The notes under the pieces: model-generated
The model's database searches: none
What the model was told of the DNA's origin: nothing
The model's input: the letters and a program-made list of their open reading frames with translations, nothing else
From: Hoeflea_A sp965228435
Lineage (GTDB): Bacteria; Pseudomonadota; Alphaproteobacteria; Rhizobiales; Rhizobiaceae
Assembly: GCA_965228435.1 (NCBI GenBank)
Contig: OZ245818.1
Coordinates: forward strand, 7,688,001 to 7,752,000
Direction of reading: 5' to 3'
DNA length: 64,000 bases
Program-made: the position numbers and the translations under genes
Shown: positions 27,259 through 34,993 of the stretch, piece after piece
Layout: each line of letters starts with the position of its first letter
How positions within the stretch are numbered: position 1 is the first letter of the stretch

Positions 27259-27273
27259 GTTCTTGATATGTTC
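27259..27273. promoter_or_regulatory. LexA (SOS) box, GTTC-N7-GTTC
   Basis: GTTC (27259-27262), seven bases TTGATAT, GTTC (27270-27273): an exact match to the alphaproteobacterial LexA direct repeat. It is centred about 40 bases before the radical SAM start at 27304, and lies in the spacer shared with the divergent crotonase. A third GTTC follows at 27278. LexA control of the radical SAM gene is inferred. Confidence 0.75.
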
Positions 27274-27303
27274 TCATGTTCCTGTTAGGAATATTTTCAC
27301 AAG

Positions 27304-28473
27304 ATGGGAGCGGACATGAGCGAGTTGGAGCATTTCAGGCAGCAAGCGCTGCATCCGGCGAACCAGGCCGACGTGGCCGATGCGCTGGCCGCGCAATCGG
27401 GCCTTCGTATCGATCACAGCAAACGCCGAGGTCGCGGCGCCGGCATCAATCCGAGCGGCCGTTTCGAGGCCCGGACCCGCCACGCCTTCGACGACGGCTG
27501 GGAAAGCCTGGAAGATCTTCCAGCCTTCAAGACCGAAGTGCAGGTGGAGAAACCCCGCACGATCATCACGCGCAACAATTCTCCGGACCTTTCCTTCGAC
27601 CGTTCAATCAATGCCTATCGCGGCTGCGAACATGGCTGCATCTATTGTTTTGCGCGGCCGACCCACGCCTTCATGGGTCTTTCGGCCGGACTCGATTTCG
27701 AAAGCCGTCTGTTTGCCAAACCAGACGCCGCAAAGCTGCTGGAACGGGAGTTGTCCAAACCCGATTACGAGCCGCGTGTCATCGCCATGGGCACCAACAC
27801 GGATCCATATCAGCCGATCGAGAAGGAGTGGCGGATCACCCGGCAGCTTCTGGAGGTCCTCAATTCCTGCAATCATCCGGTCGGGATCGTCACAAAATCA
27901 TCTCTGGTGCTGCGCGACATCGACATCCTGAAACAGATGGCCGAAAAGAATCTGGTCAAGGTGGCCGTGTCGGTGACGACGCTCGACCGCAAGCTTGCCC
28001 GCACGATGGAACCAAGGGCGGCAACCCCGCCCAAGCGACTGGAAGCAATCCGCGATTTGTCGGAGGCCGGCATACCGGTCGCGGTGATGGCGTCGCCCAT
28101 CGTTCCGGGGCTGAACGACCACGAGATCGAGCGCATTCTCGATTCTGCCAAGGCGGCAGGCGCGGTGACCGCCAGCTACATCCTTTTGCGGCTGCCACTC
28201 GAGGTCAGTCCGTTGTTCAGGGACTGGCTGCTGCGTCACTATCCCGACCGCTACCGGCATGTCATGTCGCTGATCCGATCGATGCGCGGCGGCAAGGACT
28301 ACGATTCTGAATTCGGCAAGCGCATGAAGGGCAACGGGCCCTATGCGTGGCAGTTGGCGCGGCGTTTTGAGATCGCATCGAAACGACTGGGCCTCGACAG
28401 CAAATGGCGAACCCTGCGCACCGACCAGTTCGTGCCACCATCAGGATCAGGAGTTCAACTGAATCTGCTTTAG
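27304..28473 (+). CDS. PA0069 family radical SAM protein (spore photoproduct lyase-like)
   Basis: 389 residues from ATG 27304 (ATG 27316 is an alternative). The radical-SAM cluster motif is CEHGCIYC (CxxxCxxC, near residues 108-115) in YRGCEHGCIYCFARPTH. SAM-site features include MGTNTDPYQPIEKEWRITR, and the C-terminal half keeps KDYDSEFGKRMKGNGPYA. PA0069/Rv2578c-like proteins are related to SplB DNA photoproduct lyases, but no activity is proven. The upstream SOS box supports a DNA-damage role. It stands alone; two inverted repeats follow it. Confidence 0.9.
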   Translation: MGADMSELEHFRQQALHPANQADVADALAAQSGLRIDHSKRRGRGAGINPSGRFEARTRHAFDDGWESLEDLPAFKTEVQVEKPRTIITRNNSPDLSFDRSINAYRGCEHGCIYCFARPTHAFMGLSAGLDFESRLFAKPDAAKLLERELSKPDYEPRVIAMGTNTDPYQPIEKEWRITRQLLEVLNSCNHPVGIVTKSSLVLRDIDILKQMAEKNLVKVAVSVTTLDRKLARTMEPRAATPPKRLEAIRDLSEAGIPVAVMASPIVPGLNDHEIERILDSAKAAGAVTASYILLRLPLEVSPLFRDWLLRHYPDRYRHVMSLIRSMRGGKDYDSEFGKRMKGNGPYAWQLARRFEIASKRLGLDSKWRTLRTDQFVPPSGSGVQLNLL

Positions 28474-28491
28474 TCCTGGTTTTTGAACCCA

Positions 28492-28528
28492 CCGTCACGG
28501 CCGTTTCCCCGACCTGCGACCGTGACGG
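28492..28528. repeat. Inverted repeat CCGTCACGG / CCGTGACGG
   Basis: A perfect 9-bp pair of arms (28492-28500 and 28520-28528) with a 19-base loop lies just after the radical SAM stop. No T tract follows. It could be part of a complex 3' structure with the next inverted repeat. Confidence 0.6.
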
Positions 28529-28549
28529 CGGCTCCCTCCGCAGCCGCAC

Positions 28550-28602
28550 CTGAAATCCGACCTGAGCCGTACCCCGGATTTCAGACATTGAGACGGTTTT
28601 TT
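28550..28602. terminator. 10-bp inverted repeat with downstream T6, possible terminator
   Basis: CTGAAATCCG (28550-28559) and CGGATTTCAG (28575-28584) are exact inverted arms with a 15-base loop. Six T follow at 28597-28602, which is too far for a canonical intrinsic terminator. It may end the radical SAM transcript before rnhB. Confidence 0.45.
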
Positions 28603-28681
28603 CCGGATTTCCCCGACCGGATGAACCGCTCTCAAAGGAGGGACTTGCAGAGAATCGGGTGACCGTGCGAGTTTGCCGATC

Positions 28682-29368
28682 ATGCCCCGCGCGTCACCCG
28701 ATTCTCCATCCCGATCCAAATCCAAATCGCGTCAGGCCAGCCTCTTTGAGCTAAAGGATCTGACGCCCGATTTCTCTTTGGAGACCGAGGCAGGTGCGCT
28801 CCGACTGCCGGTCGCCGGCGCCGACGAGGCCGGCCGTGGACCGTTGGCTGGGCCGGTGGTCGCGGCCGCGGTCATCCTCGACCCGAATTCCATTCCGCCG
28901 GGACTGGACGACTCGAAGAAGCTGACCGCGGCCAAGCGTGAAGAGTTGTTCGACCTGATTCTCGCCCGGGCGGAGGTGTCCATCGCAACATCGAGCTCCG
29001 GGCACATCGACCGGTCTGACATTCTGCGCGCCAGCCTCGATGCGCTGCGCCGCGCCATCAGCAACCTGCCGCGTGCGGCTGAATTCGCACTCATCGACGG
29101 TCGCGACGTGCCGCCGGATCTTGCTTGTCCCGCCAAGGCTGTCATCAAGGGCGACGCCAGGTCGCTGTCGATTGCCGCAGCCTCCATCGTCGCCAAAGTG
29201 ACACGCGACCGCATGATGCAACGCGCAGCGGGCTGCTTCGCAGCCTACGGTTTTGAGCGCCATGTCGGTTACGCCACCGCCGCCCACAGACGGGCGATCG
29301 CCGACAATGGCCCCTGCCCGCTGCACCGCATGAGCTTTCGGCCGATCAGGGTGGACGATCCAGCTTAG
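28682..29368 (+). CDS. rnhB: Ribonuclease HII
   Basis: Cleaves RNA in RNA-DNA hybrids and at embedded ribonucleotides. 228 residues from ATG 28682 (a TTG at 28673 is possible). The catalytic motif ADEAGRGPLAGPVVAAAV gives the Asp-Glu pair; ALIDGRDVP and SIAAASIVAKVTRD complete the active site. It has an N-terminal basic/serine-rich extension (residues 1-20) before the catalytic domain, as in other rhizobial RnhB. Confidence 0.96.
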   Translation: MPRASPDSPSRSKSKSRQASLFELKDLTPDFSLETEAGALRLPVAGADEAGRGPLAGPVVAAAVILDPNSIPPGLDDSKKLTAAKREELFDLILARAEVSIATSSSGHIDRSDILRASLDALRRAISNLPRAAEFALIDGRDVPPDLACPAKAVIKGDARSLSIAAASIVAKVTRDRMMQRAAGCFAAYGFERHVGYATAAHRRAIADNGPCPLHRMSFRPIRVDDPA

Positions 29369-29400
29369 CTGCTTTTCTGCTTTCAGCGAATGACAAGCCC

Positions 29401-29425
29401 ATTCACCGCAAAAGATGCGGCGAAT
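29401..29425. terminator. Hairpin between convergent rnhB and ribN
   Basis: ATTC-A-CCGCA pairs with TGCGG-C-GAAT around a 5-base loop (29401-29425). It lies between two converging genes, so a bidirectional transcription stop is plausible, but no T tract is present. Confidence 0.4.
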
Positions 29426-29442
29426 AGGTCATGGCAATTCGT

Positions 29443-30354
29443 CTATGAGGATCGCCGCGACTCGCGGTGGGCGATGTAAAGCGACGCCGAAACGATCAGC
29501 AGCGATCCGAACCAGAGGTTTCCGCCCGGAACGAAGCCGAAGACGATCCAACCGGCGAGCACATTGAGCGGCAGCTTGATGTGGTCGAAGGGCTGGACAT
29601 AGGCCGCATCGGCGCTCGCATAGGCCTTGACGATGAAGAACTGGGCGACCATCAGCAGAACACCGGCCAGCACGATCAGGGCCAGGCCTGAAGCACCCGG
29701 TATGGCAAAGCCACCACCCGAAGACACGGCCAGAACCGCATTGATGGGCGTCAGCAACAGGAGCAGGTACAGCGTGACGGTCTCGGTCGACTCACTGCGG
29801 GTCAACCGCTTGGTCATCAACGAGGTGGCGGCCCAGAACACGGCGGCAGCCACCGGATAGAGCGCCTCCACTGAAAACGCATCGGACCAGGGCGCCAGGA
29901 TGATCATGCCGCCTGCAAAGCCTACCAAGGTGGCCAACCAGCGGGATGCTCCGACGCGCTCGCCCAGCAACAGGCCCGCACCGGCGGTGACAAAGAACGG
30001 CGACGTCATGATCAGGGCAATGGCCTGCCATATCGGAACGCTGGCAAGCCCGGCGACCCAGAACTGCACACCGATCGCGGCAAATGCGACCCGAAGCACA
30101 TGGGCTGCAAGATGCTGGGTTTTCAGTACCTCGAGCCCGGTGCGCACGATCCACGGGAGACCGCACACCAGAGCCACGAAATACTGCCAGAACGCTGCTG
30201 ACGCCGACGTCATTCCAAAGCTCATGGTCGCCGCCTGAACGCTGACATTGACCACCGCGAATGCGGCGCCAGCAGCGATCATGTAAAGTCCGCCGGCAAC
30301 GGCCGGGTTGTTGAACGCAAAAAGTCTGTTTTGAGTGATTGTTGTCTGATTCAT
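29443..30354 (-). CDS. ribN: Riboflavin transporter RibN (EamA/DMT superfamily)
   Basis: 303 residues with about ten hydrophobic helices arranged as two EamA repeats (first about 18-150, second about 165-295). By itself the family would be called a generic drug/metabolite transporter; the FMN riboswitch immediately upstream on the same strand identifies it as the RibN-type riboflavin importer known from Rhizobiales. ATG 30354 follows GAGAGGAA. It is monocistronic and probably repressed when FMN is plentiful. Confidence 0.87.
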   Translation of the reverse strand: MNQTTITQNRLFAFNNPAVAGGLYMIAAGAAFAVVNVSVQAATMSFGMTSASAAFWQYFVALVCGLPWIVRTGLEVLKTQHLAAHVLRVAFAAIGVQFWVAGLASVPIWQAIALIMTSPFFVTAGAGLLLGERVGASRWLATLVGFAGGMIILAPWSDAFSVEALYPVAAAVFWAATSLMTKRLTRSESTETVTLYLLLLLTPINAVLAVSSGGGFAIPGASGLALIVLAGVLLMVAQFFIVKAYASADAAYVQPFDHIKLPLNVLAGWIVFGFVPGGNLWFGSLLIVSASLYIAHRESRRSS

Positions 30355-30475
30355 CAGATGTTCCTCTCAAAGAACCACCAGGAATCAGGGCAAACAGGCA
30401 CGATCTTCCACAGCCGCAAGGGCTTGCACAAGGTCGGCGCCGCAGGGCGACCGAAGTCCACGCCAGCGACTTACC

Positions 30476-30638
30476 CGCTCTCTTCCATCCGGACTGTAAC
30501 CGTCGGCTTCGGAATTGCACCGAATCTGCTGACCCCGTACCAGGCGGCACGGGCGCTCGCGGGCTTCGACCGGACCTTCGGAGAACCGATGGCCTGCTCG
30601 TCACCGCCGGTGGGGAATTTCACCCCGCCCTGAGAACG
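30476..30638 (-). promoter_or_regulatory. FMN riboswitch (RFN element) controlling ribN
   Basis: Read on the minus strand, it contains the conserved blocks TTCTCAGGGCGGGGTGAAAT, TCCCCACCGGCGGTGA and CCGACGGTTACAGTCCGGAT, then GGAAGAGAG. The P1 stem CGTTCTC (30632-30638) with GAGAGCG (30476-30482) pairs over 7 bp including one G-U. About 120 bases separate it from the ribN ATG, with no clear T-tract terminator, so translational control by hiding the ribosome site is as likely as attenuation. It fills most of the 400-base gap between ribN and the ATP synthase genes. Confidence 0.96.
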
Positions 30639-30702
30639 AACCACCGTGAGGCATTGCCTACACGGTGAGCTCAACCCGTTAGCGCATTCTCGCCGGAAAT
30701 GC

Positions 30703-30732
30703 AAAAAGCCGGAGCAACGAGCCCCGGCTTTT
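30703..30732 (-). terminator. Rho-independent terminator of ATP synthase F0 operon
   Basis: On the minus strand, AAAAGCCGG (30732-30724) and CCGGCTTTTT (30712-30703) form a 9-bp stem with the T run at the 3' side. It is about 25 bases beyond the atpF stop. Confidence 0.8.
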
Positions 30733-30755
30733 CAAAATTCTTCTGATCCGGAGGA

Positions 30756-31235
30756 TCAGTTCAGCTTGGCCTTCAGTTCCTTGACGGACTGGGTGAACAG
30801 CGATCCGGCCTTTTCGTCGTCGACCTTGTCGGCGATCAGCGTCTCGGCAGCGGCAACCGCGATATCGATGGCCTGGCGACGCACCTCGTTGACAGCTTCC
30901 GATTCCGCAAGGGCGATTTTCTGCTCCGCCATGGCGGTGCGCCGCTGGACGTAGTCCTCGGTCTTCTGACGTGCTTCAGCGACCAGGCCGGCGGCCTCAT
31001 GTTCAGCGGCAGCAATCAGCTCGGATGCTTCTTTTTCCGCATCCTTGCGCTTGCGCTGATATTCGGCCAGCAGTTGCTGTGCCTCTTCGCGAAGGCGCCG
31101 CGCCTCGTCGAGTTCGTTGCGGATACGATCAGCTCTTGTGTCGAGCGATCCGGTAATCATACCCGGCACCTTCATGTAGAAGATGATGGCCATGAAGAGG
31201 ATCAGGGAGATCAGAGCCCAGAACGTGGCGTCCAT
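30756..31235 (-). CDS. atpF: F0F1 ATP synthase subunit b
   Basis: 159 residues from ATG 31235: one N-terminal membrane helix (FWALISLILFMAIIFYM, about 4-21) and a long charged coiled coil (EARRLREEAQQLLAEYQRKRKDAEKEA onward) that forms the peripheral stalk. The start is preceded by GGGAGGCG. One base separates it from the b' stop. It is the last gene of the F0 operon. Confidence 0.95.
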   Translation of the reverse strand: MDATFWALISLILFMAIIFYMKVPGMITGSLDTRADRIRNELDEARRLREEAQQLLAEYQRKRKDAEKEASELIAAAEHEAAGLVAEARQKTEDYVQRRTAMAEQKIALAESEAVNEVRRQAIDIAVAAAETLIADKVDDEKAGSLFTQSVKELKAKLN

Positions 31236-31236
31236 C

Positions 31237-31779
31237 CTATTCGCCTCCCTGCGCCGCGGCTTTGACGGCCGAGTTGGCACTGGCCTTGGTCACCGTGCCG
31301 CCGATCAGCTGCTTGACGATCGCCGCCGTGGTGTCGGCCGCAATCGTATCGACCTCTGCCAACGCCTTCTTGGTAACCTCGGCGATCTCGGCCTCAGCCT
31401 TCTCGATCTTCTCGGTTACCTCGGCTTCGACCTTGCTGCGTTCCGCATCCGCGTCAGCTTTGGCCGAATCGCGCGCGGCCTGGGCGATCTCATGCGCCTT
31501 GCCCTTGGCATCGGCCAGATCCTGCTCATAGGCCGCAAAGGCCTGGTCGGCCTCTTCCTTGAGCCGGTTGGCCTCATTCAGGTCCTGCGCAATGCGGTCA
31601 CGGCGTGTCTCAAGGATGCTGGCGATACGAGGCAGCACCACCCGTTGCATGAACAGGTAAAACAGGCCGAAGGTAATGACCAGCCACAGGATCTGCGACG
31701 GAAAGGTCGAACTGTCGAATGGCGGAAACCCGCCAGTCGCCTGTTCGGCTTCCGCAGCATAGGCCGCTGTCACAAGCAT
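31237..31779 (-). CDS. atpF': F0F1 ATP synthase subunit b'
   Basis: 180 residues from ATG 31779 with GGAGA upstream (the frame begins with a TTG at 31791). N-terminal Ala/Glu-rich extension, a membrane helix (FPSQILWLVITFGLFYLFMQRVVLP, about 26-50), then a coiled coil. The paired b and b' genes are typical of Alphaproteobacteria and phototrophs, giving a heterodimeric stator. Confidence 0.94.
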   Translation of the reverse strand: MLVTAAYAAEAEQATGGFPPFDSSTFPSQILWLVITFGLFYLFMQRVVLPRIASILETRRDRIAQDLNEANRLKEEADQAFAAYEQDLADAKGKAHEIAQAARDSAKADADAERSKVEAEVTEKIEKAEAEIAEVTKKALAEVDTIAADTTAAIVKQLIGGTVTKASANSAVKAAAQGGE

Positions 31780-31893
31780 GTTCGTCTCCAAGTCATAAGC
31801 CGCTTTTCCGCACTCCGACGGATGGCGGCTTTGTCAGGGCCAATCGGCCCGGCGGCCGCGCCTACGACGCGACCGGACATAACGATCCGTCGA

Positions 31894-32121
31894 TTAGACG
31901 GCGAACAGCAGAAGAAGGGCAACCAGCAGTGAGAAGATGCCCAGGGCTTCCGTCACGGCGAAGCCGAAGATCAGGCGGCCGAACTGACCGTCTGCAGCCG
32001 ACGGGTTACGCAGAGCGCCCGACAGGTAGTTGCCGAAAATGGTGCCGAGGCCGATACCGGCGCCGCCCATGCCCAGACATGCGATGCCCGCGCCGATGTA
32101 TTTTGCTGCTTCCGCTTCCAT
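31894..32121 (-). CDS. atpE: F0F1 ATP synthase subunit c
   Basis: 75 residues forming the proton-carrying rotor ring. Helix 1 is glycine-rich (ACLGMGGAGIGLGTIFG), the polar loop has RNPSAA, and helix 2 contains the essential carboxylate in FAVTEALGIFSLLVALLLLF (Glu). The start at 32121 (MEAEAAKYIGAG) is preceded by AAGGAG. The open frame to 32226 is not coding. Confidence 0.96.
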   Translation of the reverse strand: MEAEAAKYIGAGIACLGMGGAGIGLGTIFGNYLSGALRNPSAADGQFGRLIFGFAVTEALGIFSLLVALLLLFAV

Positions 32122-32186
32122 GGTGAACTCCTTCGATGGGATTGTTGCGGCTGTTGGACTGGCGGAGGTTCCGCCAATGACTTCTC

Positions 32187-32936
32187 CTAGTGGCCCGGAT
32201 GCAGGGCGTCGTTGAGGTACATGCATGTCAGCACCGCAAAGACGTAGGCCTGCAGGAAAGCGACCAGAAATTCGAGACCGGTCAGAGCGACGGTCATGAT
32301 GAGAGGAAGGATCGCACCGCCGATCCCCAGCGCGCCGAGGGCGCTGAGCGAGGTGACGAACCCGGCAAAAACCTTGAGCGTGATGTGCCCGGCCAGCATG
32401 TTGGCAAACAGACGCACCGACAGGCTGATGGGACGCGACAGGAAGGAAATGACCTCAATGGCCACCACCAGCGGCAGCAGCACCCCGGGGACACCGCTCG
32501 GAACGAACAATTTCAGGAACCCGAGGCCATGCTTCATGAAGCCGTAGACCACGACCGTTCCGATCACCAGCATCGCCAGCACGAAGGTGACGATGATGTG
32601 GCTCGTGACGGTGAAGAAATAGGGGAACATGCCGAGCAGGTTGGCGACCAGCACGAACATAAACAGCGAGAACACCATGGGGAAGAATCGCATCCCCCCG
32701 GATCCGGCGCCGTCGCGTAACATCGAGGCCACGAACTCGTAGCCCATTTCGGAAATCGACTGCAGCCTGGTCGGTACCATGCCGCGATTGGACGTGGTCA
32801 AAAACAGGAACGCCGATGCGACCGCGACCGTCGCGACCATGTAAAGCGACGAGTTGGTAAAGGAGAAATCGAGACCGCCCACTTCGATCGGAACGAGCTT
32901 GCTGATCTGGAATTGGCTAATCGGATCGTTTGCCAC
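32187..32936 (-). CDS. atpB: F0F1 ATP synthase subunit a
   Basis: 249 residues with five or six membrane helices. The essential arginine lies in SLSVRLFANMLAGH (about 170-183), and the C-terminal helix has FLQAYVFAVLTCMYL. It forms the proton half-channels against the c ring. It lies between atpI and atpE. The F1 genes (atpHAGDC) are not in this window, as is usual in Alphaproteobacteria where F0 and F1 are separate. Confidence 0.96.
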   Translation of the reverse strand: MANDPISQFQISKLVPIEVGGLDFSFTNSSLYMVATVAVASAFLFLTTSNRGMVPTRLQSISEMGYEFVASMLRDGAGSGGMRFFPMVFSLFMFVLVANLLGMFPYFFTVTSHIIVTFVLAMLVIGTVVVYGFMKHGLGFLKLFVPSGVPGVLLPLVVAIEVISFLSRPISLSVRLFANMLAGHITLKVFAGFVTSLSALGALGIGGAILPLIMTVALTGLEFLVAFLQAYVFAVLTCMYLNDALHPGH

Positions 32937-32966
32937 CCGTATGCCTCTTTCTTTGTACCGGCCCTG

Positions 32967-33362
32967 TCAGCCTTTGTTGTCGTTCCTGTCCGTGCCTTGC
33001 GGCGGGCGGTTATCGGCAACCAGCCCGGCCGAACGCATGACATTCAGTACCCCTGCAACAAACCCCAGCAGCAGAAAGACGATCATCCCCCAGGGCGTGG
33101 TGCCAAGAAAACGGTCCAGAAGATAGCCGAGAAGCGCGCCAACAAAGATCGCTGCGACAAATTCCGTCGAGAGCTGAAACGCCTTGGCGTAGGACGACCC
33201 CGCCGTCCCCTCTTTTCCCGTCGGTTTGCCGTCGGGCTCGTGGGAAGCAAGTTTTTCCCCCAAACGCCTGCGACGCTCTTCCAGACTGTCAGTCCGGTCT
33301 TCCCGTTCTTCTTCGCCGCTCGCAGGATCCGATGACCCTCCGTTTTGCGCTGGTTTTCTCAT
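32967..33362 (-). CDS. atpI: AtpI/AtpZ family F0F1 ATPase accessory protein
   Basis: 131 residues. A charged, acidic N-terminal half (SLEERRRRLGEKLASHEPDG) is followed by two membrane helices: FVAAIFVGALLGYLLDRFLG and WGMIVFLLLGFVAGVLNVMRS. AtpI helps assemble the c ring. ATG 33362 was chosen because the sequence upstream of it in the open frame (to 33452) is atypically Arg/Ser-rich. It is the first gene of the F0 operon, so its promoter lies in 33363-33613. Confidence 0.85.
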   Translation of the reverse strand: MRKPAQNGGSSDPASGEEEREDRTDSLEERRRRLGEKLASHEPDGKPTGKEGTAGSSYAKAFQLSTEFVAAIFVGALLGYLLDRFLGTTPWGMIVFLLLGFVAGVLNVMRSAGLVADNRPPQGTDRNDNKG

Positions 33363-33613
33363 GAAAGTCGCGCTCCACGTGCCGATAGGCGACCTTGAAC
33401 GGGACCGTTCCAAAGTCGCGCGCAACATAGTTTTCCGCCCATGCCAAGTCAAGGCAGATTGGCAGCGCTTTCGCCCAACAATTAAATGAATAAAATCAGT
33501 GTTTTAAGCGCCAGCTGGCGAATCCCGGAGGCAGCGTTGCACAGATAAATGATGCATTGCGGCACAATGCCCCGATTTCATTGGATCGAGGGAGCGGTTC
33601 GCGTTGGGCTGGA

Positions 33614-34786
33614 TCAGCTCCAGCCGCCACCATGGGTGCGGTAGAAGATGTGCAGGCCGATGCGGCCGACACGCTTCATCTTGCGGGCCCATTTAGGCCT
33701 CACATAGACAGCATGGTAGTGGGTCGATGAGCCGACCTGATCCAGCCAGATCTTGCCGGCCGTCACCGCCATCGCAATGTCCTTGGCCATGGACCAGTGC
33801 CGTTTCGAGCGGACGCGATCGCGAATACCGTCGCAGGCGAAGGAAAACTGGCAACGGTTGCGCCAGCGCTTGTTCTGATAAACCACGCGGCACACGGTGT
33901 TGGGATAGGCGGGGTTGCGCACCCGGTTGAGAATCACCTGGGCCACGGCAGCCTGTCCCTTGACCGGCTCACCGCGCGCCTCGAAGTAGATACCCGACGC
34001 CAAGCACTGCTGCTCGCGTTTGGTGAAAACGTGCGGCGGCAGTGCCGTTCCGGCCCAGCCATGATCATTCTTCTCGATCGGCGGGAAGAAGCGCCCCTGC
34101 TCCTTCTCGGTCTTCAGGAGAGAAGCGAATGGCGACTGTTTGGCGTAGTTCGGCTCGGTGGGCGCGTAGGCAGTTGCCAGCACATCATGCTTGTCGTTGG
34201 TCACGAGATCGGCCAGCATGACAGGCACGTTGCTTTTGACCTTTACCGGACGATGGAAGGACGTGGCAATCTGCACCTCCTGCCCCTGAATGTCGGGTTT
34301 GACAAACGCCATCTCCGGGAGATTTTGCCGCTGCGGCTTCACCAGAAGATTGCTCTCATGCAAGACGGAGCCCGCGGAAAAATCCTTCGGTGGCGCCATC
34401 GGCACTTCGGTGGTCACCCGTCCACGCTTTTGCGACCGGTTGATCCGCTGTTCGTCTGGCACCGGGTTCTTGGTTCCATGACGGGTGCGAATCGCCGCTG
34501 TACCGCCGTTCGGCAGCCTGACGCCCTTGTCGACAATGGTCGAACCGGTGGTGATGTCGTCCGTGAAGGCCATTTCGACCGAGTGAAGCGAACCGGCCGG
34601 TGCCTCGACGAGGTAGCTGTTCCAGCGGGCACCACCCTGGTCAACGCCGGACAGCAGGCTCGCCGTGTCGGAGAAAGCAATGGGCGATGTCGTCAGGAAA
34701 AAGGCAAACGCCCCGAAGCTCATGGGTGCCGAGCAATGACGACCCGTGGCTGCAAGCAAGCCTTTAATGGCAGATCCGTTACGCAA
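33614..34786 (-). CDS. SleB-type cell wall hydrolase, exported
   Basis: About 390 residues. The C-terminal hydrolase_2/SleB domain (about 265-390) has EQQCLASGIYFEARGEPVKGQAAVAQVILNRV with the catalytic Glu, CQFSFACDG, and ends STHYHAVYVRPKW. N-terminal hydrophobic stretch GAFAFFLTTSPIAFSD is a likely signal. Starts compete: TTG 34786 with GGAG 7 bases upstream (chosen), TTG 34804, or ATG 34723, which would begin just at the signal peptide. It probably acts on peptidoglycan in the periplasm. Confidence 0.88.
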   Translation of the reverse strand: MRNGSAIKGLLAATGRHCSAPMSFGAFAFFLTTSPIAFSDTASLLSGVDQGGARWNSYLVEAPAGSLHSVEMAFTDDITTGSTIVDKGVRLPNGGTAAIRTRHGTKNPVPDEQRINRSQKRGRVTTEVPMAPPKDFSAGSVLHESNLLVKPQRQNLPEMAFVKPDIQGQEVQIATSFHRPVKVKSNVPVMLADLVTNDKHDVLATAYAPTEPNYAKQSPFASLLKTEKEQGRFFPPIEKNDHGWAGTALPPHVFTKREQQCLASGIYFEARGEPVKGQAAVAQVILNRVRNPAYPNTVCRVVYQNKRWRNRCQFSFACDGIRDRVRSKRHWSMAKDIAMAVTAGKIWLDQVGSSTHYHAVYVRPKWARKMKRVGRIGLHIFYRTHGGGWS

Positions 34787-34993
34787 GACCCTACTCCAAA
34801 GCAACGCGTACTCAGGACAATTTGTTTCAATATGATCTATTAACGTTTATGGAGCGTTAACCGCGTTTCACAGCCGCCTCAGACCAATTGGCAGTGAGAG
34901 TTCGAATTGCGGGTTTAATCGGGCAGAGCGGTCGGTGTCGCCGGATTTCTTGTCGCAGTCGGGTCACAGTTTGTTGCGGCGACTGCTGATCTG

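Noticed and set aside
34840..34860. TTAACG...CGTTAA near the cell-wall hydrolase promoter, as a CtrA site
   Set aside because: The TTAA words are 13 bases apart, not 7.
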